Assembly (NCBI GenBank): GCA_031296345.1
Contig: JARLFW010000067.1
Coordinates: 1-11,287, forward strand
Source of the DNA: Nitrosotalea sp.
GTDB lineage: Archaea; Thermoproteota; Nitrososphaeria; Nitrososphaerales; Nitrosopumilaceae
Direction: 5' to 3'
Length of the DNA stretch: 11,287 bases
The position numbers were made by a program, and so were the translations under genes. Below the pieces are notes generated by a model. It worked only from the letters and a program-made list of their open reading frames with translations, did not search any database and was not told where the DNA came from. This document shows, one piece after another, positions 6,222 through 11,287 of this stretch (within the stretch, counting starts at the first letter, position 1; every line of letters begins with the position of its first letter).

Positions 6222-6491
6222 ATCGTACTCGGCTCTCCAGATCTTTACTCCAGATGGAGTAACAATGATCCTTTCTTCGCCAAGTCTTGCAATATCGGCA
6301 TCTGCATTCTTTGCAATGTTATAGATCTCTTCTACTGCCTTTCTAAGCTCATCCACATTTTTTTGTGCAAGTGGGGTTACCCTAAGAACCAGAATCATTC
6401 CCTTTTTGATATCCTCCTTTACACTGTGAACATCACTATAATCCCTCAAAGTTATTGCCTTGAGGTAAGTGGGAGCCTTTTGTGTTTGCAT
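6213..6491 (-). CDS. sepF: Archaeal SepF cell-division protein (short form)
   Basis: This 92-residue protein matches the SepF/DUF552 core: TYLKAITLRDYSDVHSVKED (8-27), GMILVLRVTPLAQKN (31-45), a helix at about 46-62, then ARLGEERIIVTPSGVKIWR (68-86). In archaea with FtsZ, SepF dimers bind FtsZ and anchor it to the membrane. The fold core is complete, but only seven residues (MQTQKAP) precede it, and an in-frame stop lies five codons upstream of the ATG. The N-terminal amphipathic membrane-targeting helix seen in characterised archaeal SepF proteins is therefore not visible. The gene ends inside the 3' end of aCPSF1 (9-nt overlap, convergent). It is 72 nt downstream of the PP-loop gene on the same strand. 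I see no convincing TATA box of its own, so co-transcription is possible. A GAGGGAG at 6511-6517 is too far away for a typical Shine-Dalgarno site. Confidence 0.85.
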   Translation of the reverse strand: MQTQKAPTYLKAITLRDYSDVHSVKEDIKKGMILVLRVTPLAQKNVDELRKAVEEIYNIAKNADADIARLGEERIIVTPSGVKIWRAEYDLK

Positions 6492-6563
6492 ACCATTTGT
6501 AAGCGATCAACTCCCTCAAAAAGTCTTTGCAGTCAAATGCAATTCACCGATTGGGTTGTATGA

Positions 6564-7610
6564 CTAAATTCTATACTGGAGGTATTCTGATTCTGCAACT
6601 GAGGCAGTAGAAATCTCTGACTTTACATCGTTCTTTTCTGTTAGAACTATACATGCCAAGTCCTTTGGTGCATCAGAATATCGTAATGTGATAGCTGCAG
6701 CTAATTTGAGATTCTTCTCAGAATCCTCACCACGTAACATTGAGATTGGACCGACATGGTCCTTTGTATCCAACAAAACATCACCAGGTAATGAAAGAGC
6801 TTTTAGCATTTCATTTTCATCCTTGTGTCTTCCAACAATTAATTTTGTTTTTTCATCAAACCTAAAATGTCTTCCAATCTTTAGAAGATCAATATCATTT
6901 GTTGTCGGTGTCTCAATATGATGAAAAAGATCTTTTGCTCTAATTGCAAATGCTGGATCAGTTAGCAAACATCCACCTCCTGCATTTGGTGGATTATCAA
7001 AACCAAATTCTTTTGCCATCTTCAATTGTTCCTTTCTTGAACGTCCACGGATCATTCCAAGATTTTCTCTTTTTATTATTCCATCAATTTCAGGCTGTGT
7101 TGGTGGTAATAATGCAGCAGAAAGTGGTCTTACTATAATTCCTTCCAGTCCAGATTCTTTTTCTATTGTTTTCAGAGCTGGAGCAAATTGACTCATTGGT
7201 CTTTGACCAAGAACTTCACCTGATATTATAAATTCTGCACCAATATCGTCCATTACTTTCTTTCCTGCCTTGAACATCATTGATCTACAATCAATGCATG
7301 GATTCATGCCGGAACCAAAACCATGCTTTGGATTTTTTAACATCTCGATATAGTCATCGCCAAGATATACAGTTTTTAGTTCAACACCTAGTGAATCTGC
7401 AGTCTCTCTGATTTCAAACCCACAACCTCTTCCACAATCAAAATCACAAAACGGAGTTTTTATTGCAACAGCAGTAACATCAAATCCTTGGTTTTGCATC
7501 ATTTTTACCGCTAGTCTACTGTCAAGTCCTCCTGATAGTAATGCTACAACTTTCTTTTTCTCTTCCACAAATCCAGAAAGTCTTTTTCCAATATCTAAAC
7601 CTTCCAGCAA
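6564..7610 (-). CDS. PP-loop ATPase (MnmA/ThiI-like tRNA-thiolation type) fused to NFACT-R-like domain
   Basis: This 348-residue protein starts with the PP-loop VVALLSGGLDSRLA (21-34), which adenylates a substrate carbon for sulfur or nitrogen transfer. Cysteines cluster as CDFDCGRGC (55-63), PCIDC (104-108) and GGGC (211-214), fitting metal or Fe-S binding or persulfide chemistry. Residues 255-335 (KLIVGRHKDENEMLKAL, GDVLLDTKDHVGP, AAAITLRYSDAP) resemble the NFACT-R RNA-binding domain of RqcH/NEMF proteins. I infer a tRNA-modifying enzyme, probably a thiolase; the target nucleoside cannot be told. It is not a standard MnmA. The start is uncertain: TTG 7610 is chosen because codons after it look native, but GTG 7568 (334 aa) begins right before the PP-loop and has a TATA-like TTTAGATAT (about 7590-7598) at leaderless spacing. 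The frame stays open to 7757, but that would overlap the divergent peptidase gene. Confidence 0.85.
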   Translation of the reverse strand: MLEGLDIGKRLSGFVEEKKKVVALLSGGLDSRLAVKMMQNQGFDVTAVAIKTPFCDFDCGRGCGFEIRETADSLGVELKTVYLGDDYIEMLKNPKHGFGSGMNPCIDCRSMMFKAGKKVMDDIGAEFIISGEVLGQRPMSQFAPALKTIEKESGLEGIIVRPLSAALLPPTQPEIDGIIKRENLGMIRGRSRKEQLKMAKEFGFDNPPNAGGGCLLTDPAFAIRAKDLFHHIETPTTNDIDLLKIGRHFRFDEKTKLIVGRHKDENEMLKALSLPGDVLLDTKDHVGPISMLRGEDSEKNLKLAAAITLRYSDAPKDLACIVLTEKNDVKSEISTASVAESEYLQYRI

Positions 7611-7611
7611 A

Positions 7612-7621
7612 TGTAAAATAG
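7612..7621 (+). promoter_or_regulatory. Weak TATA-like box of the M24 peptidase gene
   Basis: TGTAAAATAG is centred about 26 nt upstream of the TTG at 7643, consistent with a leaderless transcript. The match to a consensus archaeal TATA box is only fair. Confidence 0.3.
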
Positions 7622-7642
7622 TAAAGGGTTTGAATTGTTGTA

Positions 7643-8704
7643 TTGAATCAACGTAGAAAGAATCTACTGAAATATTGTAACGATATGGGATGTGATACAT
7701 TAGTTGCCTTTGAGCCTGAAAATCTATTTTACATGACTGGATTTTGGGGTGAAGCAATTGGAATATTGGATAAAACTGGCTGTACTATTGTCTCCCCAGA
7801 GCTTGAGATGGGACGTGCAAGAGACGAATCTACAGGCTGTGAGGTAGTCAAATCTGAGCGTGGAAAGGGCTCTCTTGCTACACTTGTCAAAATGCTAAAA
7901 GGAAGAAAAGTGTGTACAGATAGCGACAGTTACAACATAGTAGAGAGCCTAAAGAAGTCCCTTTCTGGAGTCAAGTCTTCCACTGATCCGTTTTATCGTG
8001 CTAGGGAAGTAAAAGATTCCCTAGAGATTGTAATACTGAAAAAAGCATCTTCGATACTAGATGAAATGTATGAAATGTGCGTAGATGAAATGATGATAGG
8101 CCAGTCAGAGGCCCAACTTCAAACCATATTGATGCAATATGCAATGGAGCGAGGCATGTTTGCAACTGGATACAAGTCAACACTGAATCCATTGATAATT
8201 GCAGGTGGTCCAAATGGTTCTTTACCGCATGCACAAGTAACTGATCGAAAATTTAAAAGTGGTGACATGATTGTAGTTGATCTTACTTTACGATACAAGG
8301 GATATGTCTCTGATGCAACTAGAACATTTGGTCTTGGATCAGTATCAGTCGAAGCAAAAAAAGTCTATGAGATTGTACGACGATCACAAGAAGCTGGACT
8401 AAAAGCTGTCAGACCAAATATGTCCTGCAAATCTGTAGATGATGCTTGTAGAAAAGTAATTGAAAAGAAAAAGTATGGAAAATATTTTATCCACTCAACA
8501 GGTCATGGCATAGGACTTGAGGTACATGAACTTCCAAATCTTGGTCCATCAAGCAAAGCTGTATTATTAAAAAACATGGCAGTAACTGTAGAACCTGGAA
8601 TATACATTCCACGAAAGTTTGGTGTAAGAATCGAAGATTCTGTTATAGTTGGAAACAAGGTCGAAGTTATGCACAAGTTTACAAAAGAATTAATTGTAAT
8701 CTAA
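7643..8704 (+). CDS. Xaa-Pro dipeptidase/aminopeptidase (M24 family)
   Basis: This 353-residue cytosolic dimetal peptidase is of the prolidase/aminopeptidase P type, which removes N-terminal residues preceding proline. An N-terminal creatinase-like domain (1 to about 118, with FEPENLFYMTGFWGEA at 23-38) precedes the pita-bread catalytic domain. All five metal ligands are seen: D213 (VVDLTL), D224 (SDATRTF), H288 (STGHGIGLEVHE), E317 (VEPGIY) and E331 (RIEDS). H196 and H295 fit the substrate-binding histidines. It should be active. The TTG at 7643 is the first possible start after an in-frame stop at 7631 and gives the natural-looking MNQRRKNLLKYC opening. ATG 7685 would remove part of the first helix. 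The gene is divergent from the PP-loop gene and ends 39 nt before the small protein gene. Confidence 0.92.
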   Translation: MNQRRKNLLKYCNDMGCDTLVAFEPENLFYMTGFWGEAIGILDKTGCTIVSPELEMGRARDESTGCEVVKSERGKGSLATLVKMLKGRKVCTDSDSYNIVESLKKSLSGVKSSTDPFYRAREVKDSLEIVILKKASSILDEMYEMCVDEMMIGQSEAQLQTILMQYAMERGMFATGYKSTLNPLIIAGGPNGSLPHAQVTDRKFKSGDMIVVDLTLRYKGYVSDATRTFGLGSVSVEAKKVYEIVRRSQEAGLKAVRPNMSCKSVDDACRKVIEKKKYGKYFIHSTGHGIGLEVHELPNLGPSSKAVLLKNMAVTVEPGIYIPRKFGVRIEDSVIVGNKVEVMHKFTKELIVI

Positions 8705-8743
8705 TAAGCCAATGTTCAAACAGTACTAGTGTATCTGAATACT

Positions 8744-8977
8744 ATGGCAGTACATGTTATTTATAGAACAATTGTTAGGACAGTAAAGGCAGGCAAGTTA
8801 TTGGAACCTTTTTCTTTAAATGATCTCATCAAGGCATGTCCATATTTGAATAAATACACCTGTATGGTATTTTTGTCAAAACATAGACAAGGTAATCCAA
8901 GTGAAACTTCTCAATTATTTGAAATGGATTCAGATGGAAAGTTCAAACTAATTAGGCCTTTACAATATGATCTTTAG
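8744..8977 (+). CDS. Small conserved protein, winged-helix-like
   Basis: This 77-residue protein has no name I can give with confidence. Its pattern is a helix (VIYRTIVRTVKAG), then FSLNDLIKACP, then NKYTCMVFLSKHRQGNP, and finally LFEMDSDGKFKLIRPLQY, which reads as two strands with a turn. That order (helix, helix, helix with KHR, beta wing) resembles a small winged-helix DNA-binding fold. The FLxKHrxGNP...LFE...GKFKLIRP signature recalls a family of small proteins seen in thaumarchaea and some bacteria. No catalytic motif or membrane segment is visible. ATG 8744 is preferred; a GTG at 8729 would add five residues and lies about 26 nt from a weak TATA-like TCTAATAAG (8699-8707). It may share a transcript with the peptidase gene. 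Its stop overlaps that of convergent coaBC by 4 nt. A regulatory role is a guess from fold only. Confidence 0.7.
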   Translation: MAVHVIYRTIVRTVKAGKLLEPFSLNDLIKACPYLNKYTCMVFLSKHRQGNPSETSQLFEMDSDGKFKLIRPLQYDL

Positions 8978-10209
8978 TGTACAATTTGTTTTTCTATTTC
9001 ATTTTTGATAAACTTTACAACTTTGGATTTACTTTTCCATCCTGACTCACTAACAGTTTTTGAATTAACAACTATCACACTATTGTAATCAGGATTTTCC
9101 TTGTATCGCTTTGTACCAATGTCATTTGCAATAACAAGATCACAACCTGATTGATTCATTTTCTCTCTTGCTTTTTCTATCAAATCTTTTTTGGATACAT
9201 TTGCCTCTGCCTTGAATCCTACAAGAAAGACATTACTCTGAATCTTTTTTACATCATTAATCATCTTGGGTACTCTTTTTAGTTTCAAAGAAATTCTAAG
9301 AAGATCACTATCAAGTTTTGTTCTTTTTGGTTTTTCTGGAGTATAGTCAGAAGCTGCTGCTGCAAGTATAACAATGTCAAATTTTTGCTTCATCTCTTTT
9401 CGTAGTGCGTCACTCATCTCCCCACTAGTCTCTACTCGTATTACCTTGACACCCTTTGGCGGAATCTCTATTCCAGGGCCATAAATCAAGGTGACCTTGG
9501 AGCCAGCTGATACAAATTCTGATGCAAGTAGTACTCCAGTCTTACCTGTACTTTGATTTGTTATAACTCTCACAGGATCGATATACTCTATGGTAGGGCC
9601 AGCAGTAATGAGTACTTTCTTTCCCTTGAGAACAGATGAGGAGCCAAACTTTTGTAACGTATAATCAAGTATCTCTTCAGGTTCTGCAGCTTTTGCCTTT
9701 CCCTCAACAAAGTTTGGAGAGATAAAATCAACTTTATTTTTTAGAAACTCTATATTTTTTACAACTGCAGGATTTTCATACATTGCCTGATGCATTGCAA
9801 GTCCTATGACAATTGGAATCTTGGAGCCTAATCCAACACTTAACACAGTAGAGATTGGGGTATCATCAATTCCATTTGCTAATTTGCCAAGTGTATTTGC
9901 AGTACATGGGTATACTACAATACAATCAGACTGTTTGTAATCTGCAACCTTGATGTGCTCTAAATTGCCAGTTAGTTTTGTAATTACTTCATTTCCTGTT
10001 GCCCATTTGAAGTAACTTGGTTTTATCAAGTCAGTTGCAGCTTTACTTGCAACACAAGTAACATCTGCACCATGTCGCATAAACAATCTGGATAATTCAA
10101 TTGACTTGTATGCAGCAACACTTCCTGATATACACAAAATAATTTTCTTTCCTGCAAGCTCGGTACCATCAGAACCTACTATATCTAAAGAAGGATGTTT
10201 TTTAGACAA
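8974..10209 (-). CDS. coaBC: CoaBC: bifunctional phosphopantothenoylcysteine decarboxylase / phosphopantothenate-cysteine ligase
   Basis: This 411-residue bifunctional enzyme joins phosphopantothenate to cysteine (CTP-dependent CoaB) and decarboxylates the product to 4'-phosphopantetheine (FMN-dependent CoaC). CoaC domain, about 20-188: flavin-binding CISGSVAAYKS (26-36), catalytic-type H85 in LEHIKVAD, and PCTANTLGKLANGIDD (101-116). CoaB domain, about 195-411: ITAGPTIEYIDPVRVITNQS (201-220), AAAASDYTPEKP (283-294), GFKAE (331-335) and IANDIG (360-365). Two bacterial CoaC motifs differ. The Asn of PAMN is His (LAMHQAMY, H140), and the Cys-containing flap LACG is replaced by NFVEGKAKAAEP. This appears to be the archaeal form rather than a defect. 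The TTG start at 10209 overlaps the panB stop by 8 nt, implying translational coupling. An 8-residue or longer N-terminal lead precedes the flavodoxin-like core. Confidence 0.95.
   Translation of the reverse strand: MSKKHPSLDIVGSDGTELAGKKIILCISGSVAAYKSIELSRLFMRHGADVTCVASKAATDLIKPSYFKWATGNEVITKLTGNLEHIKVADYKQSDCIVVYPCTANTLGKLANGIDDTPISTVLSVGLGSKIPIVIGLAMHQAMYENPAVVKNIEFLKNKVDFISPNFVEGKAKAAEPEEILDYTLQKFGSSSVLKGKKVLITAGPTIEYIDPVRVITNQSTGKTGVLLASEFVSAGSKVTLIYGPGIEIPPKGVKVIRVETSGEMSDALRKEMKQKFDIVILAAAASDYTPEKPKRTKLDSDLLRISLKLKRVPKMINDVKKIQSNVFLVGFKAEANVSKKDLIEKAREKMNQSGCDLVIANDIGTKRYKENPDYNSVIVVNSKTVSESGWKSKSKVVKFIKNEIEKQIVH
8985..9006 (+). terminator. T-rich terminator-like tract for the small protein gene
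   Basis: Starting 8 nt after the stop codon at 8975-8977, three T-runs follow in about 22 nt (TTTGTTTTT, TATTTC, ATTTTT). Archaeal RNA polymerase stops at such U-rich stretches, with or without aCPSF1. The tract lies within the opposite-strand coaBC coding region. Confidence 0.45.
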
Positions 10210-11035
10210 TCTCTTTTTTCAACCTCTCCAGTTCAGATTTATCCATGGAAAAAGAGTGTTCTATACCAGGAAACTTGCCTGATACTACATCATTTTTGTA
10301 AGACTCGACAGCTTTTACAATATCTAAAGATAACTCGAGATATCTTTTTGCAAATTTTGGTTTAATTTTTTCGTACAATCCTAAAACATCATGAACTACA
10401 AGCACTTGTCCATCACAGTCAGGTCCGGAACCTATGCCAATTGTTGGAATTCTAATAGAGCTTGAAATAATCTTTGAGACCTCTTTTGTTACCATCTCAA
10501 GTGCTATACTAAATACACCTGCCTCTTCAAGGGCTTTGGCCGATTCAATTAGCTTAACTGCAGAATCTTTTGTCTTTGCCTGAACCTTATAGCCCTCTTG
10601 CAATGTTGTAGTTTGAGGCTGAAATCCAATATGTCCCATTACAGGAATTCCAATCTCAACAATTGCATGTATTGTATCTTTAATCTCAACTCCTCCCTCA
10701 AGCTTTACTGCATCTGCCCCTGACTTGATTAATTTTCCAGCATTTTCAATTGCTTGTGATTTACTGGATTGGTATGACATGAAAGGCATGTCTGCTACAA
10801 CAAGGGCATTTTGTCTTCCTCTTGTGACTGCTTCTGTAAAAAGACACATCTGTTCCATTGTAACAGGAATTGTATTGTCATATCCTAACATAACCATTCC
10901 AGCACTGTCACCAACAAGTAACATGTCAACTCCGGCTTTGTCACAAAGCTGTGATGTGGTATAGTCATATGCAGTGATAACAGTAATTTTTTTAGAATTC
11001 TTCATCAATAAAATATCTCTTACAGATTTAGGCAT
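10202..11035 (-). CDS. panB: 3-methyl-2-oxobutanoate hydroxymethyltransferase (ketopantoate synthase)
   Basis: This TIM-barrel enzyme transfers a hydroxymethyl group from a methylene-pterin cofactor to 2-oxoisovalerate, giving ketopantoate, the first committed CoA-pathway step. Its 277 residues fit the family. Metal ligands are D43 (LVGDSAGMV), D82 (VADMPFMS) and E113 (VKLEGG, with substrate lysine K111). The catalytic glutamate is E180 (IALEMV). Other family motifs are GHIGFQPQ (134-141), TIGIGSGPDCDGQVLV (198-213) and the C-terminal SGKFPG (252-257). In archaea the one-carbon donor may be a tetrahydromethanopterin or folate form; the sequence does not tell. ATG 11035 overlaps the upstream ligase stop by 8 nt, and its own stop overlaps coaBC by 8 nt. 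Confidence 0.96.
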   Translation of the reverse strand: MPKSVRDILLMKNSKKITVITAYDYTTSQLCDKAGVDMLLVGDSAGMVMLGYDNTIPVTMEQMCLFTEAVTRGRQNALVVADMPFMSYQSSKSQAIENAGKLIKSGADAVKLEGGVEIKDTIHAIVEIGIPVMGHIGFQPQTTTLQEGYKVQAKTKDSAVKLIESAKALEEAGVFSIALEMVTKEVSKIISSSIRIPTIGIGSGPDCDGQVLVVHDVLGLYEKIKPKFAKRYLELSLDIVKAVESYKNDVVSGKFPGIEHSFSMDKSELERLKKEIV

Positions 11036-11287
11036 TGGCCATTTTCCTCAAGTTTTTTCTTATGATAAGAATTGATTTTTTCAAGTTCTTTTTGTTGTCA
11101 AACTTTGATTTCTTTTCTAGATCTTCTTTTGATAATTTTTTACATGTATCAATTAATATTTTCATTCCCCGTATGACATTATCTACAATTGTGATATCTG
11201 CAGTCTGTGCAGTTCGTGACATTGGATTCAAATCAAATGTAATTACTTTTTTTCCAAATTTCTTTAATGCAATAGTCCTATCGCCAT
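11028..11287 (-). CDS. 4-phosphopantoate-beta-alanine ligase (archaeal phosphopantothenate synthetase), C-terminal part
   Basis: Reading in from the window edge, 85 codons precede the stop: GDRTIALKKFGKKVITFDLN, PMSRTAQTADITIVDNVIRG, then a Lys-rich helical end. The GDRT...GKKVI..DLNP.SRTAQ.A.ITIVDN signature is typical of the archaeal ligase that joins 4-phosphopantoate and beta-alanine in an ATP-dependent reaction. Archaea use it, with pantoate kinase, in place of bacterial PanC and CoaA. The frame is open through the edge, so a TTG at 11231 is internal, not a start. The family is about 250-270 residues long, so roughly the first two thirds lie beyond the window. The last ~40 residues are unusually Lys/Leu-rich, and may form a coiled helix. 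It is first among the visible genes of the CoA operon; pantoate kinase may lie further upstream. Confidence 0.88.
   Translation of the reverse strand, partial: GDRTIALKKFGKKVITFDLNPMSRTAQTADITIVDNVIRGMKILIDTCKKLSKEDLEKKSKFDNKKNLKKSILIIRKNLRKMANA

Noticed and set aside
7611..7757. N-terminal extension of the PP-loop protein to 7757
   Set aside because: It runs antisense into the M24 peptidase coding region and its residues do not resemble the family.
8977..10209. coaBC as a decayed gene because of the missing Asn and Cys motifs
   Set aside because: The frame is intact, other motifs of both domains are kept, it sits in a coherent CoA operon, and the same differences are expected in archaeal CoaBC proteins.
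11028..11231. Separate 67-residue protein starting at TTG 11231
   Set aside because: The frame continues upstream to the window edge with the family motif GDRT...GKKVI..DLNP, so this is an internal codon of the ligase.
1..11287. CRISPR array, insertion sequence, tRNA, rRNA or defence system
   Set aside because: I looked for regularly spaced repeats, terminal inverted repeats, transposase motifs, tRNA arms and nuclease or toxin motifs in gaps and genes and saw none. The window is almost fully occupied by recognised housekeeping genes.

Overview
The window looks like chromosomal housekeeping DNA from a low-G+C archaeon, most likely a Nitrosopumilus-like ammonia-oxidising thaumarchaeon. Evidence for Archaea is strong: an sn-glycerol-1-phosphate dehydrogenase (egsA), a 20S proteasome beta subunit with a short propeptide, an aCPSF1/FttA-type KH-metallo-beta-lactamase-beta-CASP ribonuclease, an archaeal SepF, a SlyD-like FKBP and the archaeal (phosphopantoate) route to CoA. 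The narrower placement rests on the gene mix, AT-rich codon use, frequent TTG starts and general resemblance to thaumarchaeal proteins. No amo or other lineage-defining gene is present, so it is an inference.

Layout. 1-236 (-): N-terminus of an exported, Ig-like-repeat surface protein cut by the window edge. 237-581: a regulatory stretch of about 345 bases holding divergent promoters, two inverted repeats and a possible structured RNA. 582-1724 (+): class V PLP aminotransferase. 1768-2505 (+): FKBP-type prolyl isomerase. 2508-3548 (-): egsA. 3549-3649: compact divergent promoter region. 3650-4282 and 4290-6221 (+): psmB and aCPSF1 as a two-gene unit. 6213-6491 (-): sepF. 6564-7610 (-): PP-loop ATPase fused to an NFACT-R-like domain. 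7643-8704 (+): M24 Xaa-Pro peptidase. 8744-8977 (+): small winged-helix-like conserved protein. 8974-11287 (-): coaBC, panB and the C-terminal part of 4-phosphopantoate-beta-alanine ligase, as an overlapping operon.

How the genes work together. The minus-strand block at the right end is a CoA pathway operon: PanB makes ketopantoate, the ligase joins phosphopantoate to beta-alanine, and CoaBC makes phosphopantetheine. psmB and aCPSF1 couple protein turnover with RNA 3'-end formation and transcription termination. egsA supplies the archaeal phospholipid backbone. Genes are very tightly packed: all three convergent pairs touch or overlap (2-nt gap, 9-nt overlap, 4-nt overlap) and both junctions in the CoA operon overlap by 8 nt.

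I see no mobile element, CRISPR array, rRNA, tRNA or recognisable defence system. The observations most worth a second look are a potentially structured, promoter-preceded intergenic element at 341-443, substitutions at two normally conserved active-site positions of the proteasome beta subunit, a short SepF lacking the usual membrane-targeting N-terminus, and the PP-loop/NFACT-R fusion protein of unsettled substrate.
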